From Adlercreutzia sp. ZJ473 (GTDB lineage: Bacteria; Actinomycetota; Coriobacteriia; Coriobacteriales; Eggerthellaceae): a stretch of DNA of 64,000 bases. Position 1 is the stretch's first letter; each line of letters begins with the position of its first letter. Under the pieces are notes generated by a model. That model did not search any database. It was given only the letters and a program-made list of their open reading frames with translations, and was not told the origin of the DNA. A program made the translations under genes and the position numbers. Where the stretch lies: NCBI RefSeq assembly GCF_013185065.1, contig NZ_JAAVTO010000001.1:51607-115606 (forward strand), read 5' to 3'. This document shows positions 50,163-58,554 of the stretch, one piece after another.

Positions 50163-51764
50163 ATGGCCAAGCACATCTTCGTTACGGGCGGCGTCGTGTC
50201 GTCGTTGGGCAAGGGCATCACGGCGGCGTCGCTCGGGCATCTGCTGAAGGCGCGGGGGTACAAGGTGACCATGCAGAAGATGGACCCCTACCTCAACGTG
50301 GACCCCGGCACCATGAGCCCGTTCCAGCACGGCGAGGTGTTCGTGACCGAGGACGGGCACGAGGGCGACCTTGACCTGGGGCATTACGAGCGCTTCATCG
50401 ACGAGAATCTCACGCGCGAGTCCAACTTCACGCAGGGCTCCATCTACCAGACGCTCATCGCGCGCGAGCGCCGCGGCGACTTCCTGGGCGGCACCGTGCA
50501 GGTGATCCCGCACGTGACCGAGGCCATCAAGGAGCGCCTGCGCCGGATCGCCGACCAGAGCTGCGCCGACATCGTGATCTCGGAGATCGGCGGCACCATC
50601 GGCGACATCGAGAGCCAGCCGTTCATCGAGGCCGCACGCCAGTTCAAGAAGGAGAAGCCCGCCGGCGACGTGATCTTCGTGCACGTGACGCTCGTGCCCT
50701 ACATCGCGGCCGCGCACGAGGTGAAGACCAAGCCCACGCAGCACTCGGTGAAGGAGCTGCGCTCCATCGGCGTGCAGCCCGACTTCATCGTCTGCAGGTC
50801 CGACCACGAGATCTCGGCGAAGGTGCGCGAGAAGATCGCGCTGTTCTGCGACGTGGCCGCCGACGAGGTGCTCGCCTGCATCGACGCGCCCTCCATCTAC
50901 GAGGTGCCGCTGAGCCTGTTCGAGCAGGGCTTCGACGCGAAGGTGCTTGACCGCCTGGGGCTCGAGCGCCGCTGCGCCGACCTCAGCGACCTGCGCGGCT
51001 TTCTGCGCGACGCGGCGAGCTGCGAGGGGGAGGTGGAGATCGCCGTGGTGGGCAAGTACGTGAGCCTGCCCGACGCGTACCTGTCGGTGATCGAGGCGCT
51101 CGGGCACGCGGGCGTGCACCACGGGCGCCACGTGAACGTGCGCCTGGTCGACGGCGAGGAGCTCTCCGACGCCAACGCGGCCGAGGTGCTCGGGCGCATG
51201 GACGGCATCTTGGTGCCGGGCGGCTTCGGGCAGCGGGCGTTCGAGGGCAAGATCGCCGCGGCGCGCTACGCCCGCGAGCACGACGTGCCCTACCTGGGCA
51301 TCTGCCTGGGGTTGCAGGCGGCGGTGTGCGAGTTCGCGCGCCACGTGGCGGGGCTCGAGGGCGCCACGTCGGCCGAGTTCGACCCTGCGTGCGCCCACCC
51401 CGTGATCGACCTCATGCCCGAGCAGGAGGACGTGGAGGACAAGGGCGGCACCATGCGCCTGGGAGCCTACCCCTGCAAGGTCCTTCCCGGCACGCGCGCG
51501 GCCGCGGCGTACGGCGAGGCGGTCGTCTACGAGCGGCACCGCCACCGCTACGAGGTGAACAACGCCTACCGCGACCGTCTCGTGGGCGCGGGGATGGTGA
51601 TCTCGGGGCTCTCGCCCGACGGGCGCCTCACCGAGATGGTGGAGCTGCCCGACCACCCGTGGTTCGTGGCCAGCCAGGGGCACCCCGAGTTCAAGAGCCG
51701 CCCGCACCGCCCGCACCCCCTGTTCCGCGACTTCGTGGGAGCCGCCCTGTCCGCGCGCGGGTAG
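50163..51764 (+). CDS. pyrG: CTP synthase
   Basis: Converts UTP, ATP and glutamine to CTP. The 533-residue product has the N-terminal synthase domain starting [20 protein letters not shown] and a C-terminal glutamine amidotransferase with the nucleophile Cys381 in [10 protein letters not shown] and the QGHPEF histidine. The ATG at 50163 with GGAAGGAGA is preferred to a start at 50112 inside the leader terminator. Confidence 0.97.
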   Translation: MAKHIFVTGGVVSSLGKGITAASLGHLLKARGYKVTMQKMDPYLNVDPGTMSPFQHGEVFVTEDGHEGDLDLGHYERFIDENLTRESNFTQGSIYQTLIARERRGDFLGGTVQVIPHVTEAIKERLRRIADQSCADIVISEIGGTIGDIESQPFIEAARQFKKEKPAGDVIFVHVTLVPYIAAAHEVKTKPTQHSVKELRSIGVQPDFIVCRSDHEISAKVREKIALFCDVAADEVLACIDAPSIYEVPLSLFEQGFDAKVLDRLGLERRCADLSDLRGFLRDAASCEGEVEIAVVGKYVSLPDAYLSVIEALGHAGVHHGRHVNVRLVDGEELSDANAAEVLGRMDGILVPGGFGQRAFEGKIAAARYAREHDVPYLGICLGLQAAVCEFARHVAGLEGATSAEFDPACAHPVIDLMPEQEDVEDKGGTMRLGAYPCKVLPGTRAAAAYGEAVVYERHRHRYEVNNAYRDRLVGAGMVISGLSPDGRLTEMVELPDHPWFVASQGHPEFKSRPHRPHPLFRDFVGAALSARG

Positions 51765-51829
51765 GGCGGGAGGCCGCGCTACAATTGACGGCACGTGGGG
51801 AAGGGCGCGTGACGGAAGGAGGCGGCGCG

Positions 51830-52741
51830 ATGATCGAGACATACGTGGGCGAGTACGTGGCGTACCTGCGCATCGAGCGCGGCGCCTCGGCGCGCACCGT
51901 GGAGGCGTACGAGCGCGACCTGCGCGACTACCAGGCGTTCCTTTCCGAGCGCGGCATCGAGCGCCCCGACGAGGTGACGCGCGAGGTGCTGCGCGACTTC
52001 GAGGAGCACGTGATCGCGCGCGGCTACGCGCCCTCGTCGGTCAAGCGGCGGATGTCGGTGGTGAAGGGGCTGCACCGCTACCTGGCGCGCGAGGGCTACG
52101 CCGCCGACAACCCGGCGAGCGCGCTGGCGCTTCCGAAGGTCCCCGGGCGGCTGCCCGACGTGCTGAGCATCGCCGACGTGGGCCGGGTGATCGACGCGTG
52201 CTGCGACCCCGCGCCCGCAGGCGTGCGCGACTGCGCGCTGCTCGAGGTGCTCTACGGCTGCGGCCTGCGCGTGAGCGAGGCGTGCGGGCTCGACGTGGGC
52301 AGCGTGTACCTCGACGAGGGGTTCGTGCGCGTGGTGGGCAAGGGCGCGAAGGAGCGCGTCGCCCCGCTGTCGGGCTGCGCGGCGGAGAGCCTCGGGCGCT
52401 ACCTGGCCGAGGCGCGCCCGGCGCTCAGCATGAAGGCGACCTCCCCGCGCGCGGCCGACCTGCCTGCGGTGTTTCTGAACGCGCGCGGCGGGCGGCTCTC
52501 GCGCCAAGGCGTCCACCGCATCGTGGAGCGCGCGGGCGCGGCGGTCGGCATCGCGGGGCTGCACCCCCACACGCTGCGCCACTCGTTCGCGACGCACATG
52601 CTCGAGGGCGGCGCCGACCTGCGCGTGATCCAGGAGATCCTCGGCCACTCCGACATCTCCACCACCCAGATCTACACGCACGTCGACCGCACCCACCTGC
52701 AGGAGGAGTACCGCGCCGCCCACCCGCGCGCGAAGGGGTAG
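51830..52741 (+). CDS. xerD: Tyrosine recombinase XerD
   Basis: Site-specific recombinase that resolves chromosome dimers. The ATG at 51830 ([20 protein letters not shown]) with AAGGAGG gives 303 residues. An N-terminal core-binding domain is followed by a catalytic domain with Arg in GLRVSE, Lys in [28 protein letters not shown] and the nucleophile Tyr in IYTHVD. It lies beside pyrG as an ordinary chromosomal gene, not with a prophage or integron. Confidence 0.93.
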   Translation: MIETYVGEYVAYLRIERGASARTVEAYERDLRDYQAFLSERGIERPDEVTREVLRDFEEHVIARGYAPSSVKRRMSVVKGLHRYLAREGYAADNPASALALPKVPGRLPDVLSIADVGRVIDACCDPAPAGVRDCALLEVLYGCGLRVSEACGLDVGSVYLDEGFVRVVGKGAKERVAPLSGCAAESLGRYLAEARPALSMKATSPRAADLPAVFLNARGGRLSRQGVHRIVERAGAAVGIAGLHPHTLRHSFATHMLEGGADLRVIQEILGHSDISTTQIYTHVDRTHLQEEYRAAHPRAKG

Positions 52742-53182
52742 GGGCTCGCGCGCTCCTTGCCGCTCGCTGGCTCTGGCGGCCCGAAATGTGGAGGGAGCGT
52801 AGGGGCGCGGTGACGGGCGGATGACGGTCGGGTGGGCGCGTCATGCGCGCCCCAAGCCCCGCTTAGCACCGCCGCGCGCCCCACTTCGCCCCACCGCCTT
52901 CCCAGATAGGGTGGAGAGCGAAAAGGAGTACCACAACATATAGTGCTAACAAGCTCAAAACGCGTTGAAACGCCGCTATATTGCGGCACGCCGCGCGGCT
53001 TCGGAGCCTCCGCCCGCCGCGCCGAAAGTGGCTCGAAAAAGCACTTTAGGTGCAGCAAAATGTTGCGAAGTGGGTCGATGTGGGGTAATATGCATTCCAC
53101 GGAACACTACCTTGCCGGGATTTTGAAACGCACCACCAACACGATTCGAAACCCAGCCTAAACGCAGCACGGAAAGGACCCC
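52742..53182 (+). other. Intergenic region upstream of the division cluster
   Basis: 441 bp without a gene. The left half is G+C-rich. At 52931-52946 and 52972-52987 lie two A+T-centred palindromic sites 41 bp apart, the first resembling an NrdR box. The mraZ promoter and MraZ-box pair lie at 53063-53091. Confidence 0.55.
53063..53091 (+). promoter_or_regulatory. mraZ promoter with MraZ boxes in the spacer
   Basis: TTGCGA (53063-53068), 17 bp, TAATAT (53086-53091). Two direct repeats TGGGT (53071-53075) and TGGGG (53081-53085), 10 bp apart, match the TGGGN-N5-TGGGN MraZ site of other bacteria and fall between the -35 and -10 boxes, fitting autorepression. Confidence 0.7.
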
Positions 53183-53662
53183 ATGGCCGACGCCGTCACA
53201 GAGGCGCAACGCACCGCTCAACCGCATGATCCCGTTGAGCTGTACGGTTCGTTTCGCTTCAAGGTCGACAGCAAAGGCCGCATGGCCCTTCCCGCGAAAT
53301 TCCGCAAGGTACTTCCTACAGAGCTTATCGTAACCCCCGACCCCACGGACGAGTACGTTCGCGTTTTCGACCGACCGATCTTCGACGACTGGGTCAAGCA
53401 GATGCTCGCCGAGAAGTTCGGCGAGTTCCGCTCGACGAACCGCACCCACACCAGGGCGCGCCGCTTCTTGAAGTCGCGCGCTGCCGACGTGGAGGTGGAC
53501 TCCTCCGGGCGCATCATGCTCTCGGCGGACGTGCGCAGCGCAGTCGGCATTGACAAGGACGTCGTGCTCGTGGGCAACACGGGCTACTTTGAGATCTGGG
53601 ACGCGAAGCGTTACGACGAGGACTTCGAGGACTTCGACCCGTCGATGTTCTACGAGGACTAG
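53183..53662 (+). CDS. mraZ: Transcriptional regulator MraZ
   Basis: DNA-binding regulator at the head of the division cluster. The 159-residue product has two AbrB-like repeats with DSKGRMALPAKFR (about 30-42) and DSSGRIMLSADVR (about 111-123), with an N-terminal extension of about 18 residues. A GGAAAGGA site precedes the ATG. rsmH follows after 9 nt. Confidence 0.95.
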   Translation: MADAVTEAQRTAQPHDPVELYGSFRFKVDSKGRMALPAKFRKVLPTELIVTPDPTDEYVRVFDRPIFDDWVKQMLAEKFGEFRSTNRTHTRARRFLKSRAADVEVDSSGRIMLSADVRSAVGIDKDVVLVGNTGYFEIWDAKRYDEDFEDFDPSMFYED

Positions 53663-53671
53663 TCGTAAGAC

Positions 53672-54640
53672 GTGAGCGTGATGACAAGCGAATACCGGCA
53701 CATACCAGTCATGCTCGCCGAATGCCTCGAGCAGCTGAGGCTCGAAGCGGGGGACGTGTTCGTTGACGCGACCCTGGGCTTCGCCGGCCACTCCTTCGAG
53801 GCGGCGCAGCGGCTTGGAAGCGAAGGCGTGCTCATCGGCATCGACCAGGACGAGGTGGCGCTCGCAAGCGCCGCCGAGCGCCTCGGCCAGATACCCGATG
53901 ATCGCCGCCCGAGCTTGGAGCTTCTGCGCGGCAACTTCGGCAGCCTCGACGAGCTTCTCGTGGAGACAGAGGTCCCCGGCATTGATGCGATACTCTTTGA
54001 CCTGGGCGTCTCCTCCGTGCAGATCGACACGCCGTCTCGCGGGTTCTCCTTCAAGGAGGATTCCCCGCTCGACATGCGAATGGATCCGGGTAACACCACC
54101 CTCACCGCAGCAGAGATCGTCAACACCTACAACGCAGCAGATCTCGCTCGGATCATTCGCGCCTACTCTGACGAGAAGTGGGCGAGCCGCATCGCCGAGT
54201 TCATCGTGCGCGCTCGCGAGGACGCGCCGCTTGAGACGAGCGGGCAGCTGGTCGACGTGATCAAGGCAGCCATCCCCGCTTCGGCGCGCCGCGCCGGGGG
54301 GCACCCTGCCAAGCGCACCTTCCAGGCGCTTCGGATTGAAGTCAACTCGGAGCTGACCGTCCTGCGCCGCGGTCTCGACGCGGCGGTCCGCTGGCTCAAC
54401 CCAGGCGGGCGCATAGCCGTCATCAGCTACCACTCCCTGGAGGATCGCATCGTCAAGGACGCGTTCGCGGCGTTCGCGAACCGCTGCACCTGCCCGCCGG
54501 ACCTTCCGGTGTGCGTGTGCGGCAAGAAGCCGGTACTCGACATAGTCACGCGCAAGCCGCTTCCGCCCACGCCCGAGGAGGTCGAGCGCAACCCGCGCGC
54601 CCGCAGCGCCAAGCTGCGCGTGGCGCGCAAGCGCGCCTGA
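53672..54640 (+). CDS. rsmH: 16S rRNA (cytosine-1402-N4)-methyltransferase
   Basis: Methylates C1402 of 16S rRNA. The 322-residue product starts with GTG (MSVMTSEYRHIPVMLAECLE); an ATG at 53681 is also possible. It has the SAM-binding TLGFAGHSFEAAQRL, FDLGVSSVQIDTPSRGFSF and the VISYHSLEDRIVK block typical of MraW/RsmH, and a Cys pair region CTCPPDLPVCVCG. Confidence 0.95.
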   Translation: MSVMTSEYRHIPVMLAECLEQLRLEAGDVFVDATLGFAGHSFEAAQRLGSEGVLIGIDQDEVALASAAERLGQIPDDRRPSLELLRGNFGSLDELLVETEVPGIDAILFDLGVSSVQIDTPSRGFSFKEDSPLDMRMDPGNTTLTAAEIVNTYNAADLARIIRAYSDEKWASRIAEFIVRAREDAPLETSGQLVDVIKAAIPASARRAGGHPAKRTFQALRIEVNSELTVLRRGLDAAVRWLNPGGRIAVISYHSLEDRIVKDAFAAFANRCTCPPDLPVCVCGKKPVLDIVTRKPLPPTPEEVERNPRARSAKLRVARKRA

Positions 54641-54694
54641 GTCCTTCTCGCCCGCTGAAACGCACACGAAACGAAGCAGAAGGAGGGCAGGCCC

Positions 54695-55156
54695 ATGAGC
54701 GCAGCGCCAGCGTACGACTTCCAAGCGCGCGCCCTGGAGCGCGAGCGGCATGCGCGCCCCGACATCAGCGTCGTGCCCGGTCGCGGCCGCTCCGTCCAGA
54801 GCGAGCCGCGCTCTTCTTCTGTGGCAGTCCTCGCCAAGGTGGCAGTTGCCGCGCTTCTGGCGTTCGCGCTCCTGAGCGTCGCGCGCATTGCCCTGAGCTC
54901 GGCGACAGTGGCCACCGCGATAGAATCCCAGCAGCTCAGCGCGCAGATCGAGGAGGCCCGCGTGGCGGGCAGCCAGCTCGAGGTCGCGCAGAGCACGCTC
55001 TCCAACCCCACGGCCGTGAAGGGCGCCGCCGCGGCGCTCGGCATGGCGCCGGCAGCCGAGACGGTGAAGGTCAACCTGCCTGCCGACGTGGTGGTCACCG
55101 ACGAGGCAGGCGCGCTCTCGCTCTCGGGCAGCGTCGCGGCCGTCGCGGGCATGTGA
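54695..55156 (+). CDS. ftsL: Cell division protein FtsL
   Basis: A 153-residue bitopic protein: cytoplasmic N-terminus of about 45 residues, one membrane helix (about 46-67) and a short coiled coil (AIESQQLSAQIEEARVAGSQ), as in FtsL/DivIC proteins. Sequence conservation is low in this family, so the name rests on topology, size and position between rsmH and ftsI. A GAAGGAGGG site precedes the ATG. Confidence 0.85.
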   Translation: MSAAPAYDFQARALERERHARPDISVVPGRGRSVQSEPRSSSVAVLAKVAVAALLAFALLSVARIALSSATVATAIESQQLSAQIEEARVAGSQLEVAQSTLSNPTAVKGAAAALGMAPAAETVKVNLPADVVVTDEAGALSLSGSVAAVAGM

Positions 55157-55169
55157 GAGGGGGCTTCCC

Positions 55170-56960
55170 TTGACGTCCCGTCCCCGCAACACGCGCGACC
55201 GCCGCGGCTCGCGTGAGGCCCGCAGCGCGCGCGACCACAGGGCTGGTCGCGCTTCTTCTTTCTCCGACACCGTGAACACCCAGTTCGGGGCCTTGACCGA
55301 GGCCATGGGCTCGGCGCGCCTCGCCTTCGTCATGGCGCTGTTCGGCATCATCGTGGTCGTGTTCTTCGCGCGGCTGTTCTACCTGCAGGTCATCGTGAGC
55401 GACCACTACGCCGCCTTGGCGAGCGAGTCGCGCACCGTGAGCTTCGACACCACGCCGCGCCGCGGCACCATCTACGACCGCAACGGCGTGGTGCTCGCCA
55501 CGAGCGTCGACGCCACCACCGTCTACGCGAACCCCGCCGAGGTGACCGACGCGAGCTACGAGGCCAACAAGATCGCCTCGGTGCTCGGCGGCGAGGTGGC
55601 CGACTACAAGGAGGCGCTCAGCACGCCCGGCGCCACCTTCGTCTACGTGAAGCGCCAGGCCGACGTGGACAAGGCCGAGCGGCTGCGCGAGCTTGAGCTC
55701 GACGGCATCTACTTCATCGAGGACACGCGGCGCGAGTACCCCAACGGCGCCGTGGGCGGGCAGGTGATCGGCATCTGCAACGTCGACGGCGAGGGCATCA
55801 CGGGCCTCGAGCTGCAGTACGACGACGTCCTGCGCGGCACGCCCGGCACCTACGAGGCCGAGCGCGGGCGCAAGGGCACGCCCATCCCCGGCGGCGTGAA
55901 GGAGCAGACGCAGGCCGTCGACGGGCAGGACATCATGGTGTCGCTCGACATCAAGCTGCAGCACGTGGTGGAGGACGCGCTCAAGGCGGGCGTGGAGGAC
56001 CCCGCCATCGCGGGCGAGAAGGGCAACTCGGTGGTGATGGACGCCGCCACGGGCGAGATCTACGCCATCTGCTCGCTGCCCTACCTCGACCCCACGAACC
56101 TCGAGGAGTCCGACGTCGGCTCGGAGAACCTCACGGCCGTCACGCAGGCGTTCGAGCCCGGCTCCATCTTCAAGACGGTCTCGGCGCTCACCGTGCTCGA
56201 GTCCGGGGCCATGACCTCGGAGGACATGCTCTTCTGCCCGAGCTACATCCAGGCTGACGAGTACGAGATCTCCGACGCGCACGCGCGCGGCGACGTGACC
56301 ATGACGCTGCGCGAGATCCTCAACAAGTCCTCCAACGTGGGCATCTCGCTCGCCATCAACAAGGTCGGCTTCGACAAGCTCCACGACGCCATCGTGCGCT
56401 TCGGGCTGAACGAGGCCACCGGCGTGGACTACCCCGGCGAGGCGCCGGGCCTCATGCAGGACTTCGACGAGTGGGCGCGCATCACCGGCTACAACGTGAG
56501 CTTCGGGCAGGGCCTCACCTGCTCGCCGCTGCAGATGACGCGCTTCTACGGGACCATCGCCAACGACGGCGTGGCGGTGACGCCGCACTTCCTCATCTCT
56601 TACCCGCAGACCGGCGAGGTGCCCGAGTACGAGGCCAAGCGCGTGATCGACAACGAGGGCGCCCTCGAGCAGATCAAGAGCATGCTGCGCACGGTGGTGC
56701 AGGAGGGCACGGGCACGGCCGCCGACATCGAGGGCTATGACGTGGTGGGCAAGACCTCAACGGCCGAGATCGCCGGCGACGGCGGCTACGTCGCGGGCAA
56801 GTACAACCTGTGCTTCACCGGCTTCATCGACAACTCCTCGAGCCAGTTAGTTTGTTTTGTGAGTGCCAACGAGGTTTACAGCGAGGCTTCGGTGGCCTCT
56901 ACGTTTAAGGATATAATGGCGAATGCCATAGAGCAGTACAACATCGTGCCGGAGGTATGA
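55170..56960 (+). CDS. ftsI: Septal penicillin-binding protein FtsI (class B PBP)
   Basis: Transpeptidase of septal peptidoglycan. The 596-residue product has a basic N-terminus, one membrane anchor (about 50-70), a PBP dimerisation domain with RGTIYDRNGVVLATS, and a transpeptidase domain with Ser332-x-x-Lys335 (SIFK), Ser387-Ser-Asn389 and Lys528-Thr-Ser530. The third motif reads KTS instead of the usual KTG. The start is TTG at 55170 after GAGAGGGGG. The last 100 bp turn A+T-rich and carry a TATAAT likely serving murE. Confidence 0.94.
   Translation: MTSRPRNTRDRRGSREARSARDHRAGRASSFSDTVNTQFGALTEAMGSARLAFVMALFGIIVVVFFARLFYLQVIVSDHYAALASESRTVSFDTTPRRGTIYDRNGVVLATSVDATTVYANPAEVTDASYEANKIASVLGGEVADYKEALSTPGATFVYVKRQADVDKAERLRELELDGIYFIEDTRREYPNGAVGGQVIGICNVDGEGITGLELQYDDVLRGTPGTYEAERGRKGTPIPGGVKEQTQAVDGQDIMVSLDIKLQHVVEDALKAGVEDPAIAGEKGNSVVMDAATGEIYAICSLPYLDPTNLEESDVGSENLTAVTQAFEPGSIFKTVSALTVLESGAMTSEDMLFCPSYIQADEYEISDAHARGDVTMTLREILNKSSNVGISLAINKVGFDKLHDAIVRFGLNEATGVDYPGEAPGLMQDFDEWARITGYNVSFGQGLTCSPLQMTRFYGTIANDGVAVTPHFLISYPQTGEVPEYEAKRVIDNEGALEQIKSMLRTVVQEGTGTAADIEGYDVVGKTSTAEIAGDGGYVAGKYNLCFTGFIDNSSSQLVCFVSANEVYSEASVASTFKDIMANAIEQYNIVPEV
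56912..56917 (+). promoter_or_regulatory. -10 element inside the 3' end of ftsI, for murE
   Basis: TATAAT is formed by codons GAT-ATA-ATG, 50 bp before murE. The preceding codons switch from G+C-ending to TTA-GTT-TGT-TTT, unlike the rest of ftsI, which suggests an embedded promoter. No clear -35 was found. Confidence 0.45.
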
Positions 56961-56967
56961 GCGAATC

Positions 56968-58551
56968 ATGGGCAAGACATGCGCCGAGCTCTTCGAGGGG
57001 CTTGAATGCACCATCATCGGTAACGCGGACGAGGAAGTGACCGGGCTCGCCTACCGCAGCGACCGCGTGAGCGAGGGCGACGTGTTCTTCTGCATCGTGG
57101 GGCTCACCACCGACGGCCACTCGTTCGCGCAGGACGCCATCGACCGCGGTGCCCGCGTGCTCGTGGTCGAGCGCAAGGTGTACCTGGCTGACGCCACCGA
57201 CGTCACCGAGGTGGTGGTGTCGGACAGCCGCAAGGCCATGGCGTACGCGGCGACGCGCTTCTTCGACGAGCCGTCGGCCGCCTTCCAGCTCGTGGGCATC
57301 ACCGGCACCAACGGCAAGACCACCACCACGTATTTGGTGGAGCACATCGCGCGCGTGGCGGGCAAGCGCACCGGCGTGATCGGCACCGTGGGCACGCGCA
57401 TCGGCGACGTGCAGGAGCGCTCCGAGCACACCACGCCCGAGTCGCCCGACCTGCAGGAGACGTTCGCGCGCATGCGCGCGGCGCACTGCGACGTGGTGGC
57501 CATGGAGGTGAGCTCGCACGCGCTCGACCTGGTGCGCACGTGGAGGACGCAGTTCGCCGTCACGGCGTTCACGAACCTCACGCAGGACCACCTCGACTAC
57601 CACCACACCTTCGACGCCTACTTCGAGGCGAAGGCGCTCCTGTTCTCGCGCGACTACCCGGCGCGCCGCGTGATCAGCGTGAACGACAAGTGGGGCCTCG
57701 AGCTTCTGCGCCGCTGCTCGGCGGCGGGCGACGCCGTCATCACGTTCGGCTTCGACTCCTCGGCGCAGATCTTCCCCGTCGAGGTCGACTACGCCGCGGC
57801 GCACACGCGCGTCGTGCTCGACGTGCGCGGCCGCCGCTTCGACTTCACCTACCCGCTCGTGGGGCGCTTCAACGTGGAGAACGTCATGTGCGCCTTCGGC
57901 ATCGGCATGCAGCTCGGGATCGCCCCCGAGGTGATCGTGGAGGCGCTCGCCGACGTGCCGTCGGTGCCGGGCCGCCTCGAGCGCGTGAAGGTGCCCGCCG
58001 ACGGCGGCGTGTCGGTCTACGTCGACTACGCGCACACCCCCGACGCGCTCGCCAAGGCGCTCTCGTCGGTGAAGGCGCTCTCGCCGCAGCGCACCCTCGT
58101 GGTGTTCGGCTGCGGCGGCAACCGCGACGCGAGCAAGCGCCCCATCATGGGACGCGCGGCCCTGGCAGCCGACTTCGCCGTGGTCACGAGCGACAACCCG
58201 CGGCACGAGGACCCGCTCGGCATCATCGACGACATCCTGGCCGGCATGACCGAGGGCGCGGGGCGCTTCGAGGTGGAGCCCGACCGCCGACGCGCCATCG
58301 CGCGCGCCATCGCGCTCGCCGAGCCGGGCGACAGCATCCTGGTCGCGGGCAAGGGGCATGAGGACTACCAGCTCGTCGGCGACGAGGTGCTCTCCTTCGA
58401 CGACCGCGTGGTGGCCGCCGAGGAGCTCACGCGCGCGTTCGGCGAAGGGGCCGGCGCGGCCGGCGCGGCTGACGGCGAAGGGGCCGGCGCGGCTGACGTA
58501 GCCGACGCGGCCGACGGCTCGCAGCCGCATGACGCGACCGAGGTGAAGTAG
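56968..58551 (+). CDS. murE: UDP-MurNAc-tripeptide synthetase MurE
   Basis: Adds the third stem residue to UDP-MurNAc-L-Ala-D-Glu. The 527-residue product has the P-loop ITGTNGKTTTTYL (about 111-123), the AHTPDAL block and DNPRHEDP. The DNPR motif is the one usually seen in meso-diaminopimelate-adding enzymes. The C-terminal 35 residues are a Gly/Ala/Glu-rich tail from a DNA repeat. murF follows after 3 nt. Confidence 0.95.
   Translation: MGKTCAELFEGLECTIIGNADEEVTGLAYRSDRVSEGDVFFCIVGLTTDGHSFAQDAIDRGARVLVVERKVYLADATDVTEVVVSDSRKAMAYAATRFFDEPSAAFQLVGITGTNGKTTTTYLVEHIARVAGKRTGVIGTVGTRIGDVQERSEHTTPESPDLQETFARMRAAHCDVVAMEVSSHALDLVRTWRTQFAVTAFTNLTQDHLDYHHTFDAYFEAKALLFSRDYPARRVISVNDKWGLELLRRCSAAGDAVITFGFDSSAQIFPVEVDYAAAHTRVVLDVRGRRFDFTYPLVGRFNVENVMCAFGIGMQLGIAPEVIVEALADVPSVPGRLERVKVPADGGVSVYVDYAHTPDALAKALSSVKALSPQRTLVVFGCGGNRDASKRPIMGRAALAADFAVVTSDNPRHEDPLGIIDDILAGMTEGAGRFEVEPDRRRAIARAIALAEPGDSILVAGKGHEDYQLVGDEVLSFDDRVVAAEELTRAFGEGAGAAGAADGEGAGAADVADAADGSQPHDATEVK
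58441..58493 (+). repeat. Direct repeat within the murE 3' end
   Basis: GGCGAAGGGGCCGGCGCGGC occurs at 58441-58460 and 58474-58493, offset 33 bp. It keeps the reading frame and encodes the GEGAGAA tail of MurE. Confidence 0.8.
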
Positions 58552-58554
58552 CCT

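Noticed and set aside
51830..52741. Phage or integrative element integrase
   Set aside because: Length, motifs and position beside pyrG fit housekeeping XerD. No phage genes or att-like repeats flank it.
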